A DNA stretch of 10,246 bases, taken from positions 1 through 10,246 of the forward strand of contig JBBRLA010000281.1 of assembly GCA_038231615.1 (NCBI GenBank), given 5' to 3'. The notes beneath the pieces were generated by a model, which did no database searches, was not told where the DNA came from, and saw nothing but the letters and a program-made list of their open reading frames with translations. This document shows positions 1 through 7,028 of the stretch, in pieces; position 1 is the stretch's first letter, and each line of letters starts with the position of its first letter. A program made the position numbers and the translations under genes. The DNA comes from JBBRLA01 sp038231615. Its GTDB lineage: Bacteria; Myxococcota_A; Polyangia; Palsa-1104; JAEUJZ01.

Positions 1-255
1 AAAAATGCCGTCACCTCGGTCATCATCAGCCACGACATGGCCTCGACGTTCCGTATTGGCGACCGCATCTCGATGCTCTACGGTGGCAAGATCATCGAGA
101 GCGGCACCCCCGAGGAGTTCCGCATGAGCCGCCACAAGTTCGTCCGCGAGTTTGTCGAGACTTCCGGCGCGGTGAAGATGGGCGCGGTGCCGCCGGAGGA
201 ACTCATTGACGATGAAATGCCCTCGCCGCAAGCCGGGGCGGAGGCTGGCCCATGA
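1..255 (+). CDS. mlaF: MlaF-like ABC transporter ATPase, C-terminal part (5' end outside window)
   Basis: This is the last 84 codons of an ABC ATPase; the Walker A, signature and Walker B regions lie upstream of the window. The visible part opens in the strand before the H-loop, with the switch histidine in the ISHD tetrad (visible residues 10-12), followed by the family-typical stretch in which the gene product is read as ISMLYGGKIIESGTPEEF. That tail and the immediate overlap with an MCE-domain gene point to the MlaF/MkL type that powers phospholipid transport across the envelope, rather than to a generic importer ATPase. The protein would act on the cytoplasmic face with an MlaE-type permease, presumably encoded to the left. 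The Asp/Glu- and Pro-rich last 25 residues look disordered. The TGA stop overlaps the next start as ATGA, so the two genes are translationally coupled. Confidence 0.9.
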   Translation, partial: KNAVTSVIISHDMASTFRIGDRISMLYGGKIIESGTPEEFRMSRHKFVREFVETSGAVKMGAVPPEELIDDEMPSPQAGAEAGP

Positions 256-1799
256 AGACGGTTTCGGCGGCGCTGAAGGTCGGCATCACCACCCTTATCA
301 TGGTGGTGCTCGGGTTCATCGGCTTCAAGTTCGTCTCCAAGGGGGTCGGCGGACAGAAGGGGCCGGTGGTGTGGGCGCTGTTCCGCGACGCCACGGGCCT
401 GGTGGACAAGTCCCGGGTGCAGGTGGCCGGCCTGATCGTCGGCGAGATCACCGATCGCCGCTTGCAGGGCGGCTACGCCCGGGTGTCGGTCCGGCTGCGC
501 CCCGACGCGGAGCTTTGGACCAACTGCGTGGTCTACAAGAAGAGCGCGTCTTTGCTGGGTGAGTTTTATCTGGAACTGGACCCGGGGACCCCGGAGTCAC
601 CCGATCCCCTGAGCGGGCAGATCGTGAAGAACCAGCACCTGAAGAATGGCGATCAGATCATCAATGTCGTGGAGGCGGTGACGACCTCAGACATCCTGTA
701 TCAGGTGAACGAGACCCTGCCGGTGGTCCGGGACATCTTGCGGGACGTGCAGCGGCTGACGCAGGGGCCGATGCAGGACATCGCCCGGGAGGTCCAGAAC
801 GGCGTGGCCAAGAACTCGGACGCGGTATCCAAGCTGCTGGAGCACGTGGATCAGGTGGCGCAGGACATCCGGGGGATGACCAGCGGCACCAACAAAGATG
901 ACATCGTGGCCTCGATCCGCAACGTCCGGGACATCACCGAGGGGATCAAGGATCTGGTCGGCAAGGGGGGAGGAGAGGTGGACGCCGCCGGCGGAAAGCT
1001 GCGGTCCAACCTGGACAACCTGTCAAAAGCGGTCGACACGCTCAACTCGACCCTCAGCAACGTCGAGGCGATCAGCTCGGACGTCCGCAAGGGGAAGGGC
1101 ACGGTCGGGCGGCTTCTGGTGGATGACACCATCGCCCAGAACGTGGAGCAGATCACCGGGGATGCCGGCGATCTGGTCCGCTCGATCACCCAGCTCCAGA
1201 CGATCGTCGGGCTGCGTTCCGAATATTACATCCAGGCAAACGAGTTCAAGCAGGTGGTCGAGCTGCGCCTGCAGAACCGGCCCGACAAGTACTATCAGAT
1301 CGAGCTGATCGACGATCCCCGGCTGACCCGGACCTATACCCGGACCTACGTCACCACCGACGATCCCTCCAAGCCGCTGAGCACGGTGACGGAGAACGTG
1401 TCCTTGAGCCGGCAGTTCAAGGTCAGCTTCCAGTTCGCCAAGCGGCTCTTCATCGACCCAAAGTGGCTGGTGCTGACCCTGCGCTACGGCATCAAGGAGT
1501 CCACCGGGGGCATCGGGGCGGACGTGGACCTGTTCCGCGATCGCCTGACGGTCAAGCTGGACCTCTTCGACTTCCGCAGCAACGTCTGGCCCAGGCTGCG
1601 CATCTTCAGCACGCTCCAGTTTTACCGGAACCTCTACGTCCTGGCCGGGATCGACGACATCATCAACAGCCGGCCGCCGGGCGCCTTCGGCACCACCGGG
1701 CGCGACTATTTTGTCGGCGGTCAGTTGATGTTCAACGACGAGGACCTCAAGGCCCTTTTGGCGATCGGCGGGTCGGCCCTTTCGGGCGCCACGAAGTAG
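252..1799 (+). CDS. mlaD: MlaD-like MCE protein with C-terminal beta-rich (barrel-like) domain
   Basis: This 515-residue protein is the substrate-binding MCE subunit of an Mla-type lipid transporter. One N-terminal membrane anchor (about residues 8-28) is followed by an MCE domain (about 38-115) with the usual VQVAGLIVGEI segment and a pore-loop region around SASLLGEFYLEL. Residues 135-320 are predicted helical with heptad-like spacing, consistent with a coiled-coil needle. Residues about 322-510 are rich in alternating aromatic/hydrophobic beta-strand patterns (for example FKVSFQFAKRLF and RLTVKLDLFDF), consistent with an outer-membrane barrel. E. coli MlaD is about 180 residues, so this is a fused long form. 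As I recall, a MlaD-barrel fusion has been described in Veillonella; use here as a trans-envelope bridge is inference. The start is the ATG of the ATGA overlap with mlaF. No mlaC, mlaB or mlaA follows. Confidence 0.9.
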   Translation: MKTVSAALKVGITTLIMVVLGFIGFKFVSKGVGGQKGPVVWALFRDATGLVDKSRVQVAGLIVGEITDRRLQGGYARVSVRLRPDAELWTNCVVYKKSASLLGEFYLELDPGTPESPDPLSGQIVKNQHLKNGDQIINVVEAVTTSDILYQVNETLPVVRDILRDVQRLTQGPMQDIAREVQNGVAKNSDAVSKLLEHVDQVAQDIRGMTSGTNKDDIVASIRNVRDITEGIKDLVGKGGGEVDAAGGKLRSNLDNLSKAVDTLNSTLSNVEAISSDVRKGKGTVGRLLVDDTIAQNVEQITGDAGDLVRSITQLQTIVGLRSEYYIQANEFKQVVELRLQNRPDKYYQIELIDDPRLTRTYTRTYVTTDDPSKPLSTVTENVSLSRQFKVSFQFAKRLFIDPKWLVLTLRYGIKESTGGIGADVDLFRDRLTVKLDLFDFRSNVWPRLRIFSTLQFYRNLYVLAGIDDIINSRPPGAFGTTGRDYFVGGQLMFNDEDLKALLAIGGSALSGATK

Positions 1800-1801
1800 C
1801 C

Positions 1802-1830
1802 GCGCTTCGCAATTGCACATTGTGAAGCGC
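1802..1830. repeat. 12-bp inverted repeat with 5-nt loop, two bases after the mlaD stop
   Basis: The arms are 1802-1813 (GCGCTTCGCAAT) and 1819-1830 (ATTGTGAAGCGC), separated by TGCAC. They match except for G1809/T1823, which would still pair as G-U in RNA. It begins two bases after the mlaD stop codon and ends 43 bases before the next start. No T-run follows, so it is not a standard intrinsic terminator. It could stabilise or end the mla transcript at the RNA level, or serve as a dimeric regulator's operator for the NYN gene. The symmetry is certain; the role is not. Confidence 0.8.
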
Positions 1831-1842
1831 AGCATGTGGCGG

Positions 1843-1865
1843 TTGACAAAAACATCGGTTAGGAT
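1843..1865 (+). promoter_or_regulatory. Possible promoter elements directly upstream of the NYN gene
   Basis: A perfect TTGACA hexamer lies at 1843-1848 and a TAGGAT (-10-like) at 1860-1865, but only 11 bases separate them instead of 16-18. TAGGAT ends eight bases before the ATG at 1874, which is where a -10 would sit for a leaderless transcript. The AGGA at 1861-1864 could instead act as a ribosome binding site nine bases from the start codon. The short spacing makes a normal sigma70 promoter doubtful. Confidence 0.3.
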
Positions 1866-1873
1866 GGGCCACG

Positions 1874-2785
1874 ATGAAAGTGGCATTGTTTTTTGACGGT
1901 AAGAATTTCTATTCTGGCTGGCGGGAGCGCGCCTCACGACAGCCTCTGGACTTCACCGCGTTATCGAGGTGGCTGACCAGGCGGGTTGGAGGCACCCTCT
2001 TATGGGGCGCTTACTACTACACTGGCATCGAGATCGGTCCTTCCTCTTCTGGAACCGGCCAGGCCGCGCTGACCAGCTTCCTCGATAACCTGGAGATGCT
2101 CCCGGGCTACTTCGTGCAGCGCTTCCCCAGGCGGAGCAAATCCTACCACTGTCGAGACTGTGGCTCGGAGAACTACTTCACCCAGGAGAACGAGGTCGAC
2201 ACCACCATGGTGGCCGACATGTTGCGTCTCGCCGCGGTGGGAGCGTTCGACATCCTGGTCCTCATGTCCGGTGATGCCGACCATGCGCCGGCGGTGGAGG
2301 GCGTTCGGGCCCTGGGTCGCCAGGCGTATGTCGCGACTTGGGGTGGAGTGGGCCTGTCCCGGCGCATCCGCAAGGCGGCCTTCGATCACATCGATCTGGT
2401 CGAGGCGTTGCAGGAGTGTGGACGGCAGCTTCCGTCTTCCGGGGAAACCCCCGCCGAGGTGGGCGAGGGACAGCCGTTGATGGTCTCGGCCCCTGGCGAT
2501 GAGACGAGCCCATCTTCGGGGAACGGCCTGATCCCTTCGGTGGACAGCGAGATGGCGGCGGATGCGCTGGTGGACGAGATCCGCCGGGCGGAAGCCAAGT
2601 TCCCCACGGGCTACGTCGGGGTGAACTTCTTCGTCACCCGCTGGCAAGCCAGCAACCTGGATCCAGACCCCGATGTCCGGCGTCGGCTCATCGACAAGGT
2701 CGTCCGCGAGGACCGGATCGAACTCTACACCACGGAAGAGGGGACCAAGGCCATCCGCATCAGGCGGCCCGCCCCCAGCCTGTAG
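1874..2785 (+). CDS. NYN-domain (PIN-like, LabA/DUF88-type) putative RNase
   Basis: The 303-residue product has the NYN fold signature in order: a first strand ending in the catalytic-type Asp (FFDGKN, D8), a central helix motif with D109 and D115 (EVDTTMVADM), and the SGDADHAP motif with D134 and D136. These acidic residues form the metal site of NYN/PIN-like nucleases, so single-strand RNA cleavage is the likely activity. An insert at 90-102 holds a single CxxC (C93, C96), half of a zinc knuckle. Residues 185-225 look like a disordered linker. Residues about 226-300 form a compact alpha/beta region that could be a winged-helix or LOTUS-like nucleic-acid-binding domain, but I cannot assign a family. 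The start at 1874 places FFDGKN at the normal distance from the N terminus. The first codons are noticeably more AT-rich than the rest. It lies 35 bases upstream of the XPB gene and may be co-transcribed with it. Substrate unknown. Confidence 0.85.
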   Translation: MKVALFFDGKNFYSGWRERASRQPLDFTALSRWLTRRVGGTLLWGAYYYTGIEIGPSSSGTGQAALTSFLDNLEMLPGYFVQRFPRRSKSYHCRDCGSENYFTQENEVDTTMVADMLRLAAVGAFDILVLMSGDADHAPAVEGVRALGRQAYVATWGGVGLSRRIRKAAFDHIDLVEALQECGRQLPSSGETPAEVGEGQPLMVSAPGDETSPSSGNGLIPSVDSEMAADALVDEIRRAEAKFPTGYVGVNFFVTRWQASNLDPDPDVRRRLIDKVVREDRIELYTTEEGTKAIRIRRPAPSL

Positions 2786-2786
2786 C

Positions 2787-2803
2787 GCGGGCCTCGGCCC
2801 CGC
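2787..2803 (+). repeat. Small GC-rich hairpin between the NYN and XPB genes
   Basis: GCGGG (2787-2791) and CCCGC (2799-2803) can pair directly after the NYN stop codon; GGGC/GCCC with a CTCG tetraloop is an alternative pairing. There is no T-run, so this is unlikely to end transcription fully. The short gap before the XPB start suggests read-through. Confidence 0.35.
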
Positions 2804-2820
2804 CACGTGTTGAGATCGTC

Positions 2821-4179
2821 ATGGTGACCCTCGCTTTTGCCGCGGGAACGATAGAGGTGCGCGGCCTCCCCGACGGGATGACCCTGCCGGCTTGCCAATG
2901 GGACGCCCGCGTCGCCTGCCACCGGGCACCGGCGGTGTATTATGCGGACATCGTCCGGGTGCTCATCCGCGCCCAGATTGCCTATGAAGACCGCGCCAAG
3001 GACTATAAGGAACTGGCCAGCGGCGTCTGCATCCAGCGAGAGCCCCGGCCCTTCCAGACCGAGGCCGTCCGGGCCTGGGCCAAAGGGCGGGGCCGGGGAG
3101 TGGTGGTCTTGCCAACGGGCGCGGGCAAGACCCACGTGGCGGTCATGGCCATCGATGAGAAACGCCGCAGCGCCCTGGTGGTCGCCCCGACGCTGGACCT
3201 GGTCCGGCAGTGGTACGACCTTTTGAGCAAGACCTTCGGCGTCCCGGTGGGGGTCATCGGCGGCGGCGAGTACGACGTGCAGGCGTTGACCGTCACCACC
3301 TACGACTCGGCGCTGATCCACATGGAGCACCTGGGCGCCCGGTTCGGTTTGATCATCTTCGACGAGTGCCACCACCTGCCGGGCGCGGCCTACGCCCTGT
3401 CGGCCCGCCTTTCCCTGGCACCCTTTCGTCTGGGCCTGACCGCGACCCCCGAGCGGGCGGACGGCCGCGAGTCCGATCTCGCCGAGTTGATCGGACCCAT
3501 CCTTTACCGCCGTGACATCCACGATCTCTCGGGCGATTACCTGGCCGAATACGAGACCCTCCGCCGGGTGGTCGAGCTGTCCCCCGAAGAGCGCAAGGAG
3601 CACGACCAGGAACGCGCGATCTATCGCGGCTTCGTCGAAAGCCAGGGCATCCGCATGAGCGAGCCGGGGGGCTGGAACGAGTTCATCATGCGAAGCTGCC
3701 GCAGCACCGAGGGGCGTCGGGCCATGGGGGCCTATCGGCGACAGCGCGAGCTGGCGTTCTGCGCCCCGGCCAAGCTGGAACTGGTCGAGCAGCTCCTCGG
3801 CCAACATCGAGCGGGACGCACCCTGCTTTTTACTCAGGACAATGCCACCGCGTACGCCATCTCCCGGCGTTTTCTGATTCCGGTGATCACCCACCAGACC
3901 AAGGTCCGCGAGCGCAGCGAGATCCTCAAGAGCTTCTCCAACGGCACCTACGGGGCGCTGGCCGCATCCAAGGTGCTCAATGAAGGCGTGGATGTGCCCG
4001 ATGCCAACGTGGCCATCGTGATCTCCGGCAGCGGATCGGTGCGCGAGCATGTGCAGCGCCTGGGACGCATCTTGCGCAAGCAGGATGGCAAGCGCGCCAT
4101 CCTTTACGAGATCGTCTCTGCCGAGACCAGCGAGACCTTTACCAGCGAACGCCGGAGAGACCACGTTGCTTACCGCTGA
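2821..4179 (+). CDS. xpb: XPB-family SF2 DNA helicase (partner of Bax1)
   Basis: This 452-residue ATP-dependent DNA helicase/translocase matches the compact archaeal and bacterial XPB layout. Residues 1-70 resemble the damage-recognition domain (AFAAGTIEVRGLP at the start). Helicase domain 1 has the Q-like PFQTEAV (77-83), Walker A PTGAGKT (98-104), DECH (181-184) and TAT (207-209). Helicase domain 2 has SKVLNEGVDVPD (383-394) and the arginine-finger motif QRLGRILR (412-419). The stretch at about 260-310 lies where XPB carries its thumb insert. At the RED-motif position the sequence reads R212-A213-D214. The start ATG at 2821 puts the first strand of the N-terminal domain right after Met; only a weak GAG lies upstream. 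The gene overlaps the downstream Bax1-type nuclease gene by 14 bases, which strongly supports a helicase-nuclease complex in DNA repair or DNA processing. A generic UvrB/RecG-type helicase is excluded by the domain order and the neighbour. Confidence 0.92.
   Translation: MVTLAFAAGTIEVRGLPDGMTLPACQWDARVACHRAPAVYYADIVRVLIRAQIAYEDRAKDYKELASGVCIQREPRPFQTEAVRAWAKGRGRGVVVLPTGAGKTHVAVMAIDEKRRSALVVAPTLDLVRQWYDLLSKTFGVPVGVIGGGEYDVQALTVTTYDSALIHMEHLGARFGLIIFDECHHLPGAAYALSARLSLAPFRLGLTATPERADGRESDLAELIGPILYRRDIHDLSGDYLAEYETLRRVVELSPEERKEHDQERAIYRGFVESQGIRMSEPGGWNEFIMRSCRSTEGRRAMGAYRRQRELAFCAPAKLELVEQLLGQHRAGRTLLFTQDNATAYAISRRFLIPVITHQTKVRERSEILKSFSNGTYGALAASKVLNEGVDVPDANVAIVISGSGSVREHVQRLGRILRKQDGKRAILYEIVSAETSETFTSERRRDHVAYR
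4154..4168 (+). promoter_or_regulatory. Ribosome binding site and TTG start of bax1
   Basis: GGAG at 4154-4157 (within CCGGAGAGA) stands eight bases before TTG 4166-4168, which is in frame with the nuclease. The resulting N terminus, MLTAELVRARRK, fits the DUF790 family start. This decides against the more upstream ATG at 4049, which would lie deep inside helicase motif VI coding sequence. Confidence 0.75.
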
Positions 4180-5443
4180 GCTGGTTCGGGCCAGACGCAA
4201 GGACGGCGAACTCCGGGTGACCTTGCTGGACGACAAGTCCAGCGCCCGGGCGCTGGCCCTGGCTGAGGCGCTTCTGCCCATCGCTCGGGATCACGTAGGC
4301 CGCAGCCGGGATGAACTGGAAGAGGCGCTTGATCAGGTCGAATCCGCGGCGCGGGACCGGGTACTTCTGGCCGGGCTGCGCAAGCTCATCGAGGACCGCT
4401 GCGAATTCGACACCCCCGCGGACCTCTCGCCGGACGAGCTGCGCCGCGAGGTCTTCACCCGGGCCGCCGCCGCCTGGCGCGCATCGGGCGATGGCGTGTC
4501 CATGGAAAACCGATTCGACCGCCAGGCCGTCCTTTCCGAGATTGCCCAGGCCCGGGGGGTCGACATCGCCCAGCTCGAGCGCTATCTGTACGCTGACCTT
4601 CGTGGGGCGCAGCTTCTTACCTCCGTCGCGGCAATCTCGCCACGGGCGCTCATCGACGGCTACGACACGGCGCAGGTCCAGGCCGTCCTTTTGCGCGCGG
4701 TCCGGGTCACTGCCGAGGTCCATTGCGCCTCGGCGGGGGCCTATCGGGCGCTGTTTCACAAGCTGAAGTTTTTGCGCCTGCTCACCGTGATCACCCCCCA
4801 GCCCGACGGCTACCGCCTGGACATCGACGGCCCCTTCAGCCTCTTTGAATCGGTGACCAAGTACGGCATTCAACTGGCACTGGCGCTGCCGGCGATAAAG
4901 GCGTGCGACTTCCATCGTCTGAAGGCCGACGTCCGCTGGGGGAAGGAGCGCATCCCCCTGGTCTTCCGCCTCGAAGGGGAGGGTGCCCCGGACCTGGGCA
5001 TCCCGGCGCCCGGATCGGACTCGGACACCCCCCTGCCGGATGATGTCGCCGCCTTCGTCCGCGGCTTTCGCTCGCTCGACACTCCCTGGCGGCTGACGGT
5101 GGCCCCGGCCATCTTGCACGTCCCCGGCGCGGGGGTGTGCGTCCCGGATCTGCTTTTCCAGCGGGCGGACACCGGACAGCGGGTGTACCTGGAGGTCATG
5201 GGCTTCTGGAGCCGGGACGCGGTCTTTCGGCGGGTCGAGCTGGTGCAGCGCGGCCTCAAGGAGCCCATCCTTTTCGCCCTCAGCGCCCGCCTGCGCGTCA
5301 GCGAGCAGGTCCTTCCGGATGACCTGCCCGCCGCGCTTTATGTCTACAAGGGCATCATCAACCCCCGGGTCGTCGTCGAACGGCTGGACCTGCTGGCCAG
5401 TCGGGCCGGCGCCCCCAAAGAGGTCTCTGGAAGCCCGCGCTGA
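4166..5443 (+). CDS. bax1: Bax1-type (DUF790) structure-specific DNA nuclease
   Basis: This 425-residue protein belongs to the Bax1/DUF790 family, named for binding archaeal XPB. Bax1 is known as a metal-dependent nuclease that cuts branched or bubble DNA next to the XPB helicase. The N terminus (MLTAELVRARRK) and the charged helical region 25-110 are family-like. The C-terminal PD-(D/E)xK-type core shows VPDLLF (P327-D328), LEVMGFW (E343) and a downstream lysine in GLKEPILF (K365), matching the conserved PD...E...GFW signature. It begins with TTG inside the XPB gene (14-base overlap), so its translation is probably coupled and the two products made in similar amounts. The likely role is nucleotide-excision-like repair or processing of stalled DNA structures; that role in bacteria is inferred from archaeal work. 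Its stop codon is two bases from the stop of the convergent lipoprotein gene. Confidence 0.9.
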   Translation: MLTAELVRARRKDGELRVTLLDDKSSARALALAEALLPIARDHVGRSRDELEEALDQVESAARDRVLLAGLRKLIEDRCEFDTPADLSPDELRREVFTRAAAAWRASGDGVSMENRFDRQAVLSEIAQARGVDIAQLERYLYADLRGAQLLTSVAAISPRALIDGYDTAQVQAVLLRAVRVTAEVHCASAGAYRALFHKLKFLRLLTVITPQPDGYRLDIDGPFSLFESVTKYGIQLALALPAIKACDFHRLKADVRWGKERIPLVFRLEGEGAPDLGIPAPGSDSDTPLPDDVAAFVRGFRSLDTPWRLTVAPAILHVPGAGVCVPDLLFQRADTGQRVYLEVMGFWSRDAVFRRVELVQRGLKEPILFALSARLRVSEQVLPDDLPAALYVYKGIINPRVVVERLDLLASRAGAPKEVSGSPR

Positions 5444-5445
5444 CC

Positions 5446-7008
5446 TCAAGGTGAAAAGATCCCGCTGAGGGCGTCCGCGTATCCCTTCGGCAGCCGGTCC
5501 TGGAACGGGGTCCACGAAAGATCCAGCCCAGGCTGGGACAGGGCCCGGAACTGGAAGACATAGGTCTTGCCCGCCACCAGCAGACCGGGCGGGGTCGTCA
5601 CCGTGAGACCGGTGGTGATCAGGGTGGCCACCTTGACCGTCCTTGGGTACCGCTGCCCCGCAGGCAGCTCGATGCGATACACGATCACCGTCGTGCCGGT
5701 CAGAACGCCGATCGCGGGTGCGTCCCAGCTCAAGTCAGGCGTGACGCCGATTCCCGTGCCACCGGCGAAGGCATCCTTACCGCCAATGCGCGGGTGACCG
5801 ACCGGGCCGATGAGCGGCCCCACCCCATTGCTGAACTGCTCCGCGGGCTGCGCCACCCCGATGCTCCCGAGCAGCGACGCCTTGTTGTCCGCCCCGGTCA
5901 GGGCATAAGCAATGATGAATGTATGGGAGAACTTCCCGTGCAGCGGCCACACCGCCGGGAAGGGGTTTCGATAACTCAGCGTCCCCAGATCCAGGTCGGT
6001 GATGCCCGGCGTCGGCTGGATGCGCAGAAGGTCAGGAGACTGACCTATTTCGCCGTGGTCCGGGCCGGCTGGATTGGCGCTCAGGCTGGCGTCCTGGCTG
6101 TAGGAGGTCGCCGACGGGTTCACGTTCAAAAGGAGCGACTCGAAGCGCGATCGCTTCCAGATCGCCTGAAAGTTGCCGCCGGGGGCGGTGTTGACCAGCG
6201 CACCGGCCACCGTGGTCTTCCCCCCATCCACCTGGGTGAAGGAGGGCACGGCCAGCGACCGCGTCAGGGCCAGGAAGGGCACGCCCATCGCCGTGACTGC
6301 CGCCTCGAGTTGCCCGAGAATCACGGCGTCCCCCTTTGCCCCATCGATCAGGTACGGCGCCGAGATCTGACTCCAGTCGAGGCTGGCCATGCCCAGGGTC
6401 ATGTCCCCGATGTTCGGCAAGGTGTCGGTGTACGAAAGCGGCGACTCGTTCAGGTTCAGGTTGGCCGCCGTGAACTGGATGTCGTCCGCATCCTGCCAGG
6501 GGGCAAGCCCGCTCAGACTGAACACCACCGTCGTGGGCGAGGTGGCCGCCAGCTTCGGGTCCGGCCGCCCCGGGTGATAGTGATTCAGATTGACGTCGCG
6601 GCGCTGCGTCCACAGGAAGCGGTCGCTTCCCACCTGCAACCAGAACGGGCCGTCGGGGACCTTGTCGATGGTGAAGCTGCCGTCGGCGCCGCCCTTCGCC
6701 GGGTAGGCCATGACCGCGCCGCTGCCCCCGGAAAGGGCCTGCACGCCCAGATGAGCTGCATCGTCCGGCTTGCGCACTTCTCCCTGGGCGCTCAGGTAGA
6801 TCCCGATGCTGGTGCCATTGATTGGACCGGTGGTCCTCCCGGCATCAGGCGGTGCCAGGTCGGCCTGGCCCAGGCTTCCATCCCCACCACTCCGTGCCAG
6901 GTCTTGTCCGGCCCCGGGGTCCAGGCCGGTTCCCATGTCCGTCGAATTACCCCCTTGGCAGGCCGCGCCGAGCAGCGTGACGAACCACATACCAATCCAG
7001 ATTCTCAT
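5446..7008 (-). CDS. Large secreted lipoprotein of unknown function with Ig/FnIII-like domains
   Basis: I do not recognise a named family for this 520-residue protein. It has a hydrophobic signal peptide ending in a lipobox-like LLGAAC with Cys17 as the lipidation site; Gly at -3 is not ideal but tolerable. The following Gln18 (not Asp) favours the outer membrane in the E. coli rule. Residues 18-58 form an Asp/Gly/Ala/Pro-rich flexible linker, a habit of myxobacterial lipoproteins. Residues about 65-150 have a repeated beta pattern with SFTIDKVPDGPFWLQV, like a carboxypeptidase-regulatory or Ig-type domain. Residues about 415-515 look like a fibronectin type III domain (strands around LSWDAP, VYRIELPAG, TYVFQFRAL). 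No catalytic motif stands out, so a cell-surface binding or structural role is possible. Start ATG at 7008; an AAGAG just upstream is a weak ribosome site. A candidate promoter precedes it. Confidence 0.85.
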   Translation of the reverse strand: MRIWIGMWFVTLLGAACQGGNSTDMGTGLDPGAGQDLARSGGDGSLGQADLAPPDAGRTTGPINGTSIGIYLSAQGEVRKPDDAAHLGVQALSGGSGAVMAYPAKGGADGSFTIDKVPDGPFWLQVGSDRFLWTQRRDVNLNHYHPGRPDPKLAATSPTTVVFSLSGLAPWQDADDIQFTAANLNLNESPLSYTDTLPNIGDMTLGMASLDWSQISAPYLIDGAKGDAVILGQLEAAVTAMGVPFLALTRSLAVPSFTQVDGGKTTVAGALVNTAPGGNFQAIWKRSRFESLLLNVNPSATSYSQDASLSANPAGPDHGEIGQSPDLLRIQPTPGITDLDLGTLSYRNPFPAVWPLHGKFSHTFIIAYALTGADNKASLLGSIGVAQPAEQFSNGVGPLIGPVGHPRIGGKDAFAGGTGIGVTPDLSWDAPAIGVLTGTTVIVYRIELPAGQRYPRTVKVATLITTGLTVTTPPGLLVAGKTYVFQFRALSQPGLDLSWTPFQDRLPKGYADALSGIFSP

Positions 7009-7028
7009 GCTCTTTTTTCGCTCTCTTT

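Noticed and set aside
1836..1856. Sigma54-like -24/-12 promoter before the NYN gene
   Set aside because: TGGCGG resembles the -24 box but no GC dinucleotide stands at the required spacing for -12.
2804..2809. CACGTG palindrome
   Set aside because: A six-base palindrome is expected by chance and nothing else supports a binding site.
4049..4165. Upstream ATG for the nuclease gene
   Set aside because: It would add 39 residues read out of frame through helicase motif VI coding sequence, and a better ribosome site precedes TTG 4166.
2725..4281. 518-codon open frame on the minus strand opposite the XPB gene
   Set aside because: Its translation is low-complexity (Gly/Ala/His/Asp-rich) with no family motif, while the plus strand encodes a complete XPB helicase. 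Long antisense frames are expected in DNA of this GC content.
4139..5515. 458-codon minus-strand frame opposite bax1
   Set aside because: Compositionally biased mirror sequence; bax1 carries the conserved nuclease signature.
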